Positions 18,760-28,267 of a stretch of DNA of 64,000 nucleotides are shown here, piece after piece. The stretch spans positions 620,001-684,000 of the forward strand of contig NZ_JBFEFL010000001.1 of the NCBI RefSeq assembly GCF_040717445.1, written 5' to 3'. The translations under genes were made by a program, and so were the position numbers. Numbering within the stretch: position 1 is the stretch's first letter; every line of letters begins with the position of its first letter. This DNA is from Qipengyuania sp. JC766. GTDB taxonomy: Bacteria > Pseudomonadota > Alphaproteobacteria > Sphingomonadales > Sphingomonadaceae. A model generated the notes under the pieces. The model saw only the letters and a list, made by a program, of their open reading frames with translations. It made no database searches and was not told the origin of the DNA.

Positions 18760-18908
18760 ATGTCTCTCTCCTGTGAATGTGGTTTCACATGTAACCAATT
18801 TTCAGGGAACTTTCAACGCCAACGAGCGAGCCCCCTTGCGAGTTTCCTGTTCGCGGACGTCCTTTTCCGCTTGATCGGAGGAATCAGGTGTGATTCAAGG
18901 AATTTGCA

Positions 18909-19226
18909 ATGCGCAAACGCCACCGCTTCGACACCCGCCGCGAACGGCTCGCCCAGGGGGCCGCCCTTGGCGTCCTGCTGCTGATGGCCGGCTTCGCCTT
19001 CGCGGGGCCGAGCGGGCTTCTGTCGTGGAGCGAGAATTCCGCTACGCTGGATGAACACCGGGCGAAGATCGCCAAGCTCACCGACGAGGTCGATGCGCTG
19101 GATAACCGGGTCCGCCTTCTCGACCCGGCCCATGCCGACCCCGACCTGGTCGGCGAATTGCTGCGCCGTAACCAGAATGTCGCGCATCCGGACGAGATCG
19201 TGCTGACCCTGCCCGAAGAAGAATAA
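18909..19226 (+). CDS. ftsB: FtsB/DivIC-like septum formation initiator
   Basis: A 105-aa bitopic cell-division protein. A basic N-terminus (MRKRHRFDTRRERLAQ) is followed by one membrane segment (LGVLLLMAGFAFAGPSGLL) and a coiled coil (HRAKIAKLTDEVDALDNRV) in the periplasm. It would scaffold FtsL and FtsQ at the septum. Its place just before the pyruvate dehydrogenase E1 genes is the normal alphaproteobacterial order, which supports the call despite low sequence conservation. Confidence 0.85.
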   Translation: MRKRHRFDTRRERLAQGAALGVLLLMAGFAFAGPSGLLSWSENSATLDEHRAKIAKLTDEVDALDNRVRLLDPAHADPDLVGELLRRNQNVAHPDEIVLTLPEEE

Positions 19227-19358
19227 CGACCCCGATCGGAATAGCCCGATCCGAATAGCTATGCGCAGCCCAAGGCTTGCCTTGACGCTGCGGCACGCCC
19301 ATGGAACGCCCGAACCGTTCGCCCATTCAGGGGTGACAGACGACCGGAGAGCGAATTC

Positions 19359-20429
19359 GTGGCCAAAGCCAAATCTGCCGCCAAGAATACCCCAGAAGCG
19401 ATGGACGAGGATTTCGCGCTTCGCACCCTTCAGGAAGAATTCGAGAAGGCGAAGCGCTACGACGCTAGCGAAGAGGAAAAGCTTCGTTTCTACGAGCAGA
19501 TGCTGCTCATCCGCCGGTTCGAGGAGCGCGCGGGCCAGATGTACGGCCTGGGGCTGATCGGCGGTTTCTGCCACCTCTATATCGGGCAGGAAGCGGTCGC
19601 CATCGGGCTCCAGTCCGCGCTCGACAACGACCGGGACAGCGTCATCACGGGCTATCGCGATCACGGGCACATGCTCGCCTACGGGATCGACCCCAAGATC
19701 ATCATGGCCGAACTGACCGGCCGCCAGGCCGGCATCTCGAAGGGGAAGGGCGGCTCGATGCACATGTTCAGCACCGAGCACAAATTCTACGGCGGTCACG
19801 GGATCGTCGGCGCGCAGGTGCCGCTCGGCGCCGGCCTCGCGCTGGCGCACCAGTACCGCGACGACGGCGGCATCTGTCTTGCTTATTTCGGTGACGGCGC
19901 CGCGAACCAGGGCCAGGTGTACGAAACCTTCAACATGGCGGCCCTCTGGAATTTGCCGATCGTGTTCGTGGTCGAGGACAACCAGTATGCGATGGGGACC
20001 GCCACCAAGCGGTCGTCCGCGGAAACCCGGTTCTACCGCCGGGGTACGGCATTCCGCATTCCGGGCATGGAAGTGAACGGGATGGACGTGCTCGAAGTGC
20101 GCGCCGCTGCCGAAGTGGCCTTCAGGCACGTGCGCGAAGGCAACGGCCCGGTGCTTATGGAATGCAACACCTATCGCTATCGCGGACACTCCATGTCCGA
20201 TCCTGCGAAGTACCGGACGCGCGAGGAAGTGCAGGAGCAACGCGACCACCACGATCCGATCGAGCGGCTCAAGAAGGAACTGATGGACGCCGGCAAGGGC
20301 GAGGACGACTTGAAGTCGATCGACAAGGACATCCGCAAGACCGTGTCCGAAGCCGCCGACTTCGCGGAAAGCTCCCCCGAGCCGGAAGCCGATGAGCTCT
20401 ATACCGACGTGCTGGTGGAGCAGTACTGA
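19359..20429 (+). CDS. pdhA: Pyruvate dehydrogenase E1 component, alpha subunit
   Basis: Thiamine-diphosphate-dependent decarboxylase subunit of the pyruvate dehydrogenase complex. The 356-aa protein starts at a GTG (19359). The TPP motif runs from FGDGAANQGQ to NMAALWNLPIVFVVEDNQY near residues 175-205. The loop YRYRGHSMSDPAKYRTREEV is typical of E1-alpha. GGAGAG lies 7 bases before the GTG. Its stop shares a base with the next start (TGATG), so the three genes pdhA, the NTF2-like gene and pdhB form one unit. Confidence 0.97.
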   Translation: MAKAKSAAKNTPEAMDEDFALRTLQEEFEKAKRYDASEEEKLRFYEQMLLIRRFEERAGQMYGLGLIGGFCHLYIGQEAVAIGLQSALDNDRDSVITGYRDHGHMLAYGIDPKIIMAELTGRQAGISKGKGGSMHMFSTEHKFYGGHGIVGAQVPLGAGLALAHQYRDDGGICLAYFGDGAANQGQVYETFNMAALWNLPIVFVVEDNQYAMGTATKRSSAETRFYRRGTAFRIPGMEVNGMDVLEVRAAAEVAFRHVREGNGPVLMECNTYRYRGHSMSDPAKYRTREEVQEQRDHHDPIERLKKELMDAGKGEDDLKSIDKDIRKTVSEAADFAESSPEPEADELYTDVLVEQY

Positions 20430-20770
20430 TGGCGATCACCGACGAAGCGTTGTGGCACGCGGAAACGCGGCTGTGGCTCGAAGGCGCGCCGGCATACCGC
20501 GAACTGGTGTCCGGCGACGCCGTGATGACGTTGCCGGAAGTCGGCATCCTCGACGGCGCACAGGCGACGGAAGGCGCGTCCGGATGGCAGGACGCGCAAC
20601 TGACCGAGCGGCGCCTGGTGCGCAGCGACAAGGACGTCATCGCCATCGCCTATCGCGGCGACGCGAAACGGACGGACGGTAGCGCATACAGTGCCTACTG
20701 CGCCTCGACCTATCATGCTGTCGGCGGCGACTGGCAGCTTATCCAGCACTCCCAGACGGTAATCGACTGA
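20429..20770 (+). CDS. NTF2/SnoaL-like small protein between pdhA and pdhB
   Basis: A 113-aa protein with the pattern of a DUF4440/NTF2-like cone fold: an N-terminal helix ([15 protein letters not shown]), [13 protein letters not shown], then strands ending in [20 protein letters not shown]. No catalytic residues are obvious. It overlaps pdhA and pdhB by one base each, so it is made together with both E1 subunits. A role in E1 or cofactor maintenance is possible but unproven. Confidence 0.75.
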   Translation: MAITDEALWHAETRLWLEGAPAYRELVSGDAVMTLPEVGILDGAQATEGASGWQDAQLTERRLVRSDKDVIAIAYRGDAKRTDGSAYSAYCASTYHAVGGDWQLIQHSQTVID

Positions 20771-22176
20771 TGGCAATCGAACTGAAAATGCCCGCCCTTT
20801 CCCCGACGATGGAGGAAGGCACTCTCGCCCGCTGGCTGAAGCAGGAAGGCGACGAGATCGCACCCGGCGACGTCATTGCAGAGATCGAGACCGACAAGGC
20901 GACGATGGAATTCGAAGCCATCGATGAAGGCACGCTGGCCAAGATTCTCGTGGAAGAGGGTACGGAGAACGTGGCGGTCGGAACGGTCATCGGAATGCTG
21001 GCCGGCGAAGGCGAGGATGCTTCCGACGTGGAGGCTCCGGCGCAGGACGACAGCGCTGACGCCGCTGCGGACGAGAAAACGGATGTCGCGGGCGAGGGCA
21101 AGGATGTCGGCCGCGACGACGAGGACGGATCGGTCACGCCGGAAAAGCCGAAGCGGTCGCCCGCGTCCGACCCGGACATTCCCGAAGGCGCCGAGATGGT
21201 CTCCACCTCCGTTCGCGAAGCGCTGCGCGACGCGATGGCAGAGGAAATGCGCGCCGACGACCGCGTCTTCGTCATGGGCGAAGAAGTCGCGGAATACCAG
21301 GGAGCCTACAAGGTGACCCAGGGCCTGCTGGAGGAGTTCGGTCCGAAGCGGGTGATCGACACCCCCATCACCGAATACGGCTTTGCCGGCATCGGCACGG
21401 GTGCGGCCATGGGCGGCCTGCGGCCGATCGTCGAGTTCATGACGTTCAACTTCGCGATGCAGGCGATCGACCACATCGTGAACTCGGCCGGCAAGACCAA
21501 TTACATGAGCGGTGGCCAGATGCGCTGCCCGGTCGTGTTCCGCGGACCCAATGGCGCGGCCAGCCGGGTCGGGGCACAGCACAGCCAGAACTACGGTCCC
21601 TGGTATGCGAGCGTGCCGGGACTGGTGGTGATCGCGCCGTATGACAGTGCCGACGCCAAGGGCCTCATGAAGGCCGCGATCCGCAGCGAGGACCCGGTCG
21701 TCTTCCTCGAGAACGAGCTCGTCTACGGTCGCAGCTTCGATGTGCCCAAGCTGGATGACCACGTCCTGCCGATCGGCAAGGCGCGGATCGTGCGCGAAGG
21801 CAGCGACGTAACCATCGTGAGCTATTCGATCGGGGTCGGCTTCGCTCTCGAAGCCGCCGAGACGCTAGCCGAAGACGGCATCGACGCGGAAGTGATCGAC
21901 CTGCGCACCCTGCGACCGCTCGACAAGCAGGCGATCCTGGACAGCCTGGCCAAGACCAATCGCCTGGTCATCGCCGAAGAGGGCTGGCCGACCTGCTCGA
22001 TCGCGTCGGAAGTGATTGCGATCTGCATGGAAGAGGGCTTCGACGATCTCGACGCGCCGGTGCTGCGCGTGTGCAACGAGGACGTGCCGCTTCCCTATGC
22101 GGCGAACCTGGAAAAACTGGCGCTGATCGACGCGCCGCGGATCGTGGAAGCCGTGAAGAAGGTCTGCTACGTCTGA
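20770..22176 (+). CDS. pdhB: Pyruvate dehydrogenase E1 component, beta subunit with N-terminal lipoyl domain
   Basis: Partner of PdhA. Residues 1-78 form a lipoyl domain with the lipoylation lysine in [15 protein letters not shown] (near residue 42). A charged Ala/Asp-rich linker follows to about 130. The E1-beta domain has [44 protein letters not shown] and the C-terminal transketolase part ([15 protein letters not shown]). At 468 aa it is longer than lipoyl-free E1-beta; the fused lipoyl domain is typical of alphaproteobacteria. E2 and E3 are about 40 kb away. Confidence 0.97.
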   Translation: MAIELKMPALSPTMEEGTLARWLKQEGDEIAPGDVIAEIETDKATMEFEAIDEGTLAKILVEEGTENVAVGTVIGMLAGEGEDASDVEAPAQDDSADAAADEKTDVAGEGKDVGRDDEDGSVTPEKPKRSPASDPDIPEGAEMVSTSVREALRDAMAEEMRADDRVFVMGEEVAEYQGAYKVTQGLLEEFGPKRVIDTPITEYGFAGIGTGAAMGGLRPIVEFMTFNFAMQAIDHIVNSAGKTNYMSGGQMRCPVVFRGPNGAASRVGAQHSQNYGPWYASVPGLVVIAPYDSADAKGLMKAAIRSEDPVVFLENELVYGRSFDVPKLDDHVLPIGKARIVREGSDVTIVSYSIGVGFALEAAETLAEDGIDAEVIDLRTLRPLDKQAILDSLAKTNRLVIAEEGWPTCSIASEVIAICMEEGFDDLDAPVLRVCNEDVPLPYAANLEKLALIDAPRIVEAVKKVCYV

Positions 22177-22182
22177 AGCCGC

Positions 22183-22872
22183 TCAGGCTTCGATGTCGGG
22201 CATGCCGTCATACGTGTCGCATTCGGCGACCGGGTCCGGCTCCACGGGATCACGCTGGTAGATCTGGGACAGATCGCGATTGGCGCGCACGTTGAAGGCG
22301 GCGATCGCGCTCAGGGTCTCGACATTGGCGAAGGTCTTCGAAACGATCGGCTGGTAGTCGTACTGGACCTCCACGAAGATCACGGCCTCATCCTTGATGG
22401 CGTAGATTTCCTCGCCCGCAGGGCCCATTCCCGGCAGTCCGCTGGACCGCCCGTCGTCCTCCACGCCGTAGGATGACACGACGCGCTTCTTGCCCTTGCA
22501 GCGTTGCCAGTGGATGTATTGCTGGTCCTCGGTATCGTCGAGTACCTGGAGACTGGAGATGATCACCCGGCCGTGTTCGTAAAGGCCGAAATTATCGCCA
22601 CCTTGCAGGTGCGCGCCCTGCAAAACGTCGTTCACGTCGCTTTCGAAAATCTTCACTTCGCCCAAGAGCGAGTTTTCCCCCACGCGCGAACCGTTGTCCG
22701 CCAGCAGCACGGCGACCTGGCTGATCCGCATCTGAGTGACGGCGAGATTGGCGGTTTCCACGCCATACAGCCCTGCGCCAAGCAGGAGCGGCGCGGCGAG
22801 CGCGAACTCGAGCGCGGCGGCCCCGCTCTGGGAAGCGCGAAGCCGTCGGAGCAGTCTGGGCAGGCCGGTCAT
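22183..22872 (-). CDS. TadE-like pilus assembly protein, second pseudopilin of minus-strand set
   Basis: A 229-aa protein with the TadE pattern: SQSGAAALEFALAAPLLLG (residues 14-32), a short N-terminal basic stretch, the processing-type Glu and a hydrophobic helix. The soluble part has QYIHWQRCKGKKRVV and EAVIFVEVQYDYQP. It is clearly paralogous to the protein at 28264-28947, which has the same HWQRC-GKK segment and order. The ATG overlaps the upstream tadE stop by 4 bases. It ends 6 bases beyond the convergent pdhB stop. Confidence 0.85.
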   Translation of the reverse strand: MTGLPRLLRRLRASQSGAAALEFALAAPLLLGAGLYGVETANLAVTQMRISQVAVLLADNGSRVGENSLLGEVKIFESDVNDVLQGAHLQGGDNFGLYEHGRVIISSLQVLDDTEDQQYIHWQRCKGKKRVVSSYGVEDDGRSSGLPGMGPAGEEIYAIKDEAVIFVEVQYDYQPIVSKTFANVETLSAIAAFNVRANRDLSQIYQRDPVEPDPVAECDTYDGMPDIEA

Positions 22873-23459
22873 GTGCAGTTCCCGACGGCCGTGTTGTCGA
22901 CGACCTTGCCATAGGGCTGGTTCCGCAGGACCGTGGTGGCACTCATCTCGACCGTTTTGGACAGGCCGACGAAGCTCGCCGCCGCGAACTGGCGTGGGTA
23001 CTCGACATTGACGACGTACAGCACGGCGTCGCGCGCGCCGCCGCCGCCATCCGTTCCGCGATCCTGGTCCCAGGTTCCGTTGGCGTTCGCGTCTTCGAAG
23101 GGTTCGCCGTCGTTGCAGACCCCGTCGCCGTTGAGGTCGGAAAAGTCCTCGGCGCGGTCGACGTCGGAGAAGCTGGAATAGGACCGCCTGCGAAACTGCA
23201 CGTTAGCATCGGGTGCGATCTGACGGACCGCCTCAAGGACGCGTTTGTCGATGGCTTCGTATTCCAGCTGCGCCCCCTCGATGCCGGAGTCACGAGCGGC
23301 ATTCTGGATCGCGCCCTGCATCTGCGACTGCACGTAGTAATTGTAGCTCATGTCGAAGAGACCGAGCATCATCAGCAGGAGAACGGGCGCGATCAGCCCG
23401 AATTCCACCAGTGTCGCGCCGCGCTCGTCGCGCGCAAGAGGACCCGGCCGAAAGGTCAT
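22869..23459 (-). CDS. TadE-like pseudopilin with calcium-loop-like insert
   Basis: A 196-aa TadE-family protein. The N-terminus has DERGATLVEFGLIAPVLLLM followed by LGLFDMSYNYYVQSQMQGAI, the usual pseudopilin helix. In the soluble part DLNGDGVCNDGEPFEDANAN reads as EF-hand-like calcium loops (D-x-N-x-D-G). The start at 23459 overlaps the TadG-like gene by 4 bases. Its paralogue is at 27674-28267. Probably inner-membrane anchored and displayed in the periplasm. No prepilin peptidase or Tad ATPase gene is in the window. Confidence 0.86.
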   Translation of the reverse strand: MTFRPGPLARDERGATLVEFGLIAPVLLLMMLGLFDMSYNYYVQSQMQGAIQNAARDSGIEGAQLEYEAIDKRVLEAVRQIAPDANVQFRRRSYSSFSDVDRAEDFSDLNGDGVCNDGEPFEDANANGTWDQDRGTDGGGGARDAVLYVVNVEYPRQFAAASFVGLSKTVEMSATTVLRNQPYGKVVDNTAVGNCT

Positions 23460-25513
23460 TCGACGATCCGCAGTTCCGCGATGTCTTCCGCGATGGTCGC
23501 GAAGGAGGCATTGAGTTCCGCCGCGTCGGCAGCTTCGAAATAATGCCCTTCGCCGGCGCATTCCTTCATGACGTCGCTCAGCGTGGTACCGAAACCGACG
23601 ACCCAGACCTTGATGTTCTTCTTCCGGATCTGCTTGCAGGTGAACAGGAAGCGCTGCTCGACCGTCTTGGTCAGGTTCGTCTTGGATCCGCGCTTCCAGC
23701 GGCGTTCGTCCAGCGGCTCCACACCGTAGCTCGAATAGCTGACATCGTTCGGCGCCGTCTCGCCGTCGGTGAGGAAGATGACGTTGCGCTTGGTCGGCGT
23801 GCTGCCGTCCCGGTTTTCCGATTTGAACAACCCGTCCGGCGAGATGAGGCGCCCGCCCCAGATCATGCCGATATCGTGATAGGTGTTGCCCGACGGCCTG
23901 ATGGTCGAAAGATAGGTCTCGAGTTCTGCTTTCGTGATCGGGGCCAGCTTGCGCGCCTTCGCGGGACAGGCCGACGTCCCGAGCCCCACCACGTCGACGA
24001 AGTTGTCGGTGGAGGTGACTTTCTTCTTGTCCAGCTTACCGCCGCCGTCCCATTTCATAGTGCGCAGGAAAACGCGTTCCGGATACATGGGGCGCCACTG
24101 GGACATGTCATAATTGAGAGATGTCGTCGACGGGCCATCATCGTCATCTTCGTCGTCGTCGTCGTCATCATCGTCATCGTCGTCATCGTCGCCAGATACG
24201 GTCGAGACGACATTGTCGAGCAGACCCCTGAGCCTTCCCCTGCGGTAGGCCGGATCGGTCCCCGGAACGAGATCGAGATTGAGGTCGAGCGCCTTTTCGA
24301 GATCGACATCGTCGTAATCCTTGATCTCGTACGTGTCGCGTTCCTCGATGCAGCCGTTCGAAGCGGTCCGGAAATCGGTCACGTCGTACTTGATCTGCCC
24401 GTATTGCCAGGTCGGCTTGGTTTCGAGCTTGGGCTCGGTGACTTCGTCGTACTCCTCCGCATGACTGCTGAAGGTAACTTCGTAGACGGTACAGGTGCTG
24501 CCGGACACGCGGGCATCGTAATCGGTTCCGTCCCGCGTGCGTCGCTTGCGTTCGACGGTTTTGGTGCCGGGTACCGGCAATAGGACGGTCGAGGTGGACT
24601 TGCTGACCGTGGAAGTCTTGTCCGACAGCTTGGGCTCCGGGCGGGTCGGACAGGTGTACCCCGTCAGCTCGCCGAAAGTCGCGGGATAGGTATCCACCGC
24701 GTGCTCGCTTCTCGTTCCTGACACCACTACCGGGTTGGTGGTGTAGGTTCGCGTGGTGGTCACATTGAGTAACGCGCTCTTCCGCGACTGGTACGCCCAT
24801 TCCGGCACGACCCATTCGTCCTTCAGCAGGTGGAGGACGTTGACGTTCGTCGAGTAGGGCACGAAGCCATATCGGATGGATGATCCCGCCGCGGCGGACG
24901 CTTCCAGCTGCGCGTGGAAGTTCACCACCGTTTCTTTCATGACATCGACGCGGGGCGCGGCATCGCCCGGGTTCGTCCGGCTCATCGACCCGGTGGAGTC
25001 GAGGACCATCATGACATCGGTATTGGAAAAGTTGATTTGCGCGGTGCAATCGACATTCACGTCGATCCGATCGTGGCCGAACACCTTCATGATGGTGGTG
25101 GGCACGTCGACGCTGGCGGACCCGGAAATGGCGTAGTCTTCTTCCAGCGCCATCTGGAACGCGCGCTGTTCCGAACCGTAGGCGCCGTCGCGAAAGTTCA
25201 GGTTGAAGAAGCGCTGGCCGGTATCGACCACGATGTCGGGCACGGTTCCATCCACGACCGCTTCCGGCCCAAGCGCCTTGCGCGCGGCGAGGACGCCGGC
25301 ATCGCACGCCTGTTGCAGACGGCTCTGCGCCATGTAGCCCCGGCCGAGATCGACCCCGCTGCCGACGAGTGCCAGCAGGGGCAGAATCGCGGCGCCGATG
25401 AGGACGAGCGTATTGCCCTCCTCGTTGCGCAAAAGGCGTGCAAGCAGGCCGTTCCTGCAGGATCGGATGATGTATTTCGCGCCCATTCCATTGTGCGGAT
25501 AGGCGCAAGCCAT
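23456..25513 (-). CDS. TadG-like protein with von Willebrand factor A domain (minus-strand copy)
   Basis: A 685-aa membrane-anchored protein. The TadG-type N-terminus RNEEGNTLVLIGAAILPLLA spans about residues 29-48, followed by DLGRGYMAQSRLQQACDAG. The VWA metal site is DSTGS (172-176), with the later FLTDGETAPND completing it. In between lies a long insert with a run of 13 Asp, Glu and 4 Asp at 442-459. The C-terminus is IAEDIAELRIVE. It is divergent from its paralogue at 25674 across about 160 bases. An alternative start is Met10. VWA proteins of this kind are linked to Tad/Flp surface fibres; its exact role is unknown. Confidence 0.85.
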   Translation of the reverse strand: MACAYPHNGMGAKYIIRSCRNGLLARLLRNEEGNTLVLIGAAILPLLALVGSGVDLGRGYMAQSRLQQACDAGVLAARKALGPEAVVDGTVPDIVVDTGQRFFNLNFRDGAYGSEQRAFQMALEEDYAISGSASVDVPTTIMKVFGHDRIDVNVDCTAQINFSNTDVMMVLDSTGSMSRTNPGDAAPRVDVMKETVVNFHAQLEASAAAGSSIRYGFVPYSTNVNVLHLLKDEWVVPEWAYQSRKSALLNVTTTRTYTTNPVVVSGTRSEHAVDTYPATFGELTGYTCPTRPEPKLSDKTSTVSKSTSTVLLPVPGTKTVERKRRTRDGTDYDARVSGSTCTVYEVTFSSHAEEYDEVTEPKLETKPTWQYGQIKYDVTDFRTASNGCIEERDTYEIKDYDDVDLEKALDLNLDLVPGTDPAYRRGRLRGLLDNVVSTVSGDDDDDDDDDDDDDEDDDDGPSTTSLNYDMSQWRPMYPERVFLRTMKWDGGGKLDKKKVTSTDNFVDVVGLGTSACPAKARKLAPITKAELETYLSTIRPSGNTYHDIGMIWGGRLISPDGLFKSENRDGSTPTKRNVIFLTDGETAPNDVSYSSYGVEPLDERRWKRGSKTNLTKTVEQRFLFTCKQIRKKNIKVWVVGFGTTLSDVMKECAGEGHYFEAADAAELNASFATIAEDIAELRIVE
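24137..24190 (-). repeat. GAY trinucleotide repeat encoding poly-aspartate
   Basis: Eighteen consecutive codons, GAC or GAT with one GAA, encode 13 Asp, Glu and 4 Asp within the VWA protein. The codons mix GAC and GAT irregularly. The paralogue on the other strand lacks the tract. Such repeats can change length by slippage in whole codons without breaking the frame. Confidence 0.9.
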
Positions 25514-25673
25514 TGACGGCTAAGGTAATGTTCTTGGTTAATATTTTGATGACGCCACGCGTCGGCCATATTTAGGATTTGTTGAGAAAGGGTCCGTATT
25601 TGTCCTGCCCTGGATTATAGGGGCATTGCGTCACATGGGCGATACATCGGGCGTCCCCGGGGGCGGGGGCATA

Positions 25674-27674
25674 ATGCGATTGATGTACGATCACCGCGGG
25701 AACGTGTTTCCCCTGGCGGCGGTCGGACTCATTACGCTCGCGGCCATGGTCGGCGGCGGCGTGGACATGTCGCGCGCCTACATGGCGCAGAACCGCCTTC
25801 AGAACGCGTGCGACGCCGGCGTCCTGGCAGGCCGCAAGGCGGTTGCGAACCGCGGCTTCAACGCGGCCGCGCAGACCCAGGCCAACAATTTCTTCGCCGC
25901 GAATTTCGATGCGCAGCAGCAGGACGTGGACAACCTCGTCTTCACACCGAGCTCACCCGACAACGGTAATACCGTCGAGGGCACGGCCACCGCGACCATC
26001 GATGCCGCGGTCATGCAGCTTTTCGGGTTCGACGATATCGATCTCGCCGCAAATTGCAGCGCCACCATGTCGATCGGCAACAGCGATGTCGTGATGGTGC
26101 TGGATACCACGGGCTCCATGGCTTGTACGTCGGCCATGTCGAGTTCCGAATGCTCGAACTATATCGCGTATAACGGATACGACGAGGACAATCACGGCAG
26201 CGATTCCCGGCTGAAGGAACTGAAGGACGCGATGAAGTCCTTCTATTCGACCGTGAACACGGCTGCGATGGGCGGGAACGGGCGCGTGCGGTATGGCTTC
26301 GTACCCTACAGCTCGTCCGTCAATGTCGGTCGCCTGCTCGATCCTTCCCATGTTGTCGACAGTTGGGAATATCCCTCGCGCGAAGCGCAGTTCATCACGG
26401 AAACCCAGCAGAACCAGGTCGGCTGGATCGATCCGCCGACGGTCACGAACGCCACCGAGTACGACAACTACTGGTACGGCAACGTGGAGTATTACGGTGG
26501 CGGGACATTCAGGCGAGAGCGGGATTGCACCGACGGCTTGCCGGCGAATGGCAACTGGTCGAATTACGGTTCAGCCGGATCTCCTTCGACCAACACCTAT
26601 GTGAATTATGCCGGACAGCAGGTCCGCGAAACGACGACGACCACGCGGGAAAGCCGCCGTGCATACGGCTGTATCTACAGCAGCTATTACCGCGAATACT
26701 ACAGGGCCTACCAGGACCAGCGCCGGGATCGGAACGAAGTTCGCCGCGAGACGCGCAATCCGCGTTACGAGACAACCACCACACGGCGTTTCGACAAGTG
26801 GATCTACAAGAACGTCACTTATGACACGAGCAGGTTCAAGACGTTCGCCAGCGTGACCACGCCGACGGATACGAACGGCACCGACCAGACATCCGTCTGG
26901 GAGGGATGCATCATGGAACGCTCGACCGTCTCTGAACCGAACTTCTCCTACAACACCAGCACTGGCTGGTCGCCGACTGGAGCCAAGGACCTCGATATTG
27001 ATCTTGTCCCTTCGGCCGGCGACAACACCACGAAGTGGCGCCCGCTCTGGCAGCAGATATCCTATCGCCGCACGACTTCGAACGGCTCGACAGGGACGAC
27101 TGCCAACCAGTCGGATTACGGGCGCCATGGCAGCAACGATTATTACTGCCCGCAGCGCAGCAAGCTTCTGAGCACCATGTCGCAGAGCGAATTCAATTCC
27201 TATGCCGACGGACTGTTTCCGAGCGGCGGTACCTATCACGACATCGGGATGATCTGGGGCGCGCGAATGAATTCCGTCGATGGGGTCTTCGCATCCAACG
27301 TTACCGATGAGCCGGCAAACAACGGCAGCGTTTCGCGTCACATCATCTTCATGACCGACGGGGACATGGCGCCCAATCGCTACATCCTTGGCGCGTGGGG
27401 CTATGAATTCCACGAACAGAACATCTCGGACGACCGCGGCGGCGACATCGACGAGCTGACGCGGCGGCACAACCGGCGCTTCCGCGCGGTTTGCGATGCA
27501 GCCAAGGCCAAGGGCATCCGCGTCTGGGTCATCGCCTTCGCATCGAACCTGTCGAGCGACTTGCAGTACTGCTCGTCGGACAACAGTTCCTACACGGCGG
27601 CGAACTCGTCGCAGTTGAACCAGGCGTTCCAGGAAATCGGGAATGTGGTCGGCGAATTGCGGGTGGTCCAGTGA
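25674..27674 (+). CDS. TadG-like protein with von Willebrand factor A domain (plus-strand copy)
   Basis: A 666-aa paralogue of the protein at 23456-25513. The N-terminus is MRLMYDHRGNVFPLAAVGLI with the helix and DMSRAYMAQNRLQNACDAG. The VWA metal site is LDTTGSM, later FMTDGDMAPN. TYHDIGMIWGARM matches TYHDIGMIWGGRL of the other copy, and both end in a similar ELR-V tail. The middle is rich in Tyr, Thr, Arg and Asn in place of the Asp run. I chose the ATG at 25674; the frame is open to 25626. The stop overlaps the next start (TGATG). Confidence 0.85.
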   Translation: MRLMYDHRGNVFPLAAVGLITLAAMVGGGVDMSRAYMAQNRLQNACDAGVLAGRKAVANRGFNAAAQTQANNFFAANFDAQQQDVDNLVFTPSSPDNGNTVEGTATATIDAAVMQLFGFDDIDLAANCSATMSIGNSDVVMVLDTTGSMACTSAMSSSECSNYIAYNGYDEDNHGSDSRLKELKDAMKSFYSTVNTAAMGGNGRVRYGFVPYSSSVNVGRLLDPSHVVDSWEYPSREAQFITETQQNQVGWIDPPTVTNATEYDNYWYGNVEYYGGGTFRRERDCTDGLPANGNWSNYGSAGSPSTNTYVNYAGQQVRETTTTTRESRRAYGCIYSSYYREYYRAYQDQRRDRNEVRRETRNPRYETTTTRRFDKWIYKNVTYDTSRFKTFASVTTPTDTNGTDQTSVWEGCIMERSTVSEPNFSYNTSTGWSPTGAKDLDIDLVPSAGDNTTKWRPLWQQISYRRTTSNGSTGTTANQSDYGRHGSNDYYCPQRSKLLSTMSQSEFNSYADGLFPSGGTYHDIGMIWGARMNSVDGVFASNVTDEPANNGSVSRHIIFMTDGDMAPNRYILGAWGYEFHEQNISDDRGGDIDELTRRHNRRFRAVCDAAKAKGIRVWVIAFASNLSSDLQYCSSDNSSYTAANSSQLNQAFQEIGNVVGELRVVQ

Positions 27675-28267
27675 TGGCGCGCCGGAAATCTTGCGACCGG
27701 AGCGTCGCCCGCGACGAGAGTGGCGCCGCGCTCATGGAGTTCGGCATCGTCGCGCCGGTCTTCATCATGATGCTGATGGGTCTGTTCGATTATGGACAGC
27801 TGACCTACGGCCAGTCCGTGCTGAACGGCGCAGTGCAGGAAGCGGCCCGTGCGTCCGCGCTGGAGACCGGGGATACGGCGGAAGCCGATGCCATGGTCCG
27901 GGAGCAGGTCCAGAAAATCCTTCCGGGGGCGGACGTCAGGGCCAGCCGCGTCAGCTATTACGACTTCGCCGACCTCGAGCGTCCTGAGCAGTGGAACGAC
28001 GCCAACAACAATGGCGACTGCGATAATGGCGAAGCCTACACCGACGAGAACCGCAACGGACAGTGGGACGAAGATGTCGGTGTGTCGAACAACGGCAACG
28101 CCAACGACGTCGTCATCTATTCGGTGACCGTGTCCTACGATGCGCCCTTCGCCGTGCCGCTGCTTCCCTACAGCGACGATCGCACGATCGAAGCCAGCGC
28201 CATCAAGAAGAACCAGCCCTTCGCAGACCAGCAGGGTTATGGCTCCACGTCGGGGACATGCTCGTGA
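27674..28267 (+). CDS. TadE-like pseudopilin with calcium-loop-like insert (plus-strand copy)
   Basis: A 197-aa TadE-family protein, paralogue of the one at 22869-23459. The N-terminal helix is DESGAALMEFGIVAPVFIMM then LMGLFDYGQLTYGQSVLNGA. The soluble part has DANNNGDCDNGEAYTDENRN followed by a second DxNxNG-type loop, again like calcium-binding loops, at the same place as in the other copy. It overlaps the VWA gene by one base. Ends in SGTCS. Confidence 0.86.
   Translation: MARRKSCDRSVARDESGAALMEFGIVAPVFIMMLMGLFDYGQLTYGQSVLNGAVQEAARASALETGDTAEADAMVREQVQKILPGADVRASRVSYYDFADLERPEQWNDANNNGDCDNGEAYTDENRNGQWDEDVGVSNNGNANDVVIYSVTVSYDAPFAVPLLPYSDDRTIEASAIKKNQPFADQQGYGSTSGTCS

Noticed and set aside
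24137-24190. CRISPR or phase-variable promoter repeat
   Set aside because: It is an in-frame GAY codon run inside a coding sequence, with no spacers.
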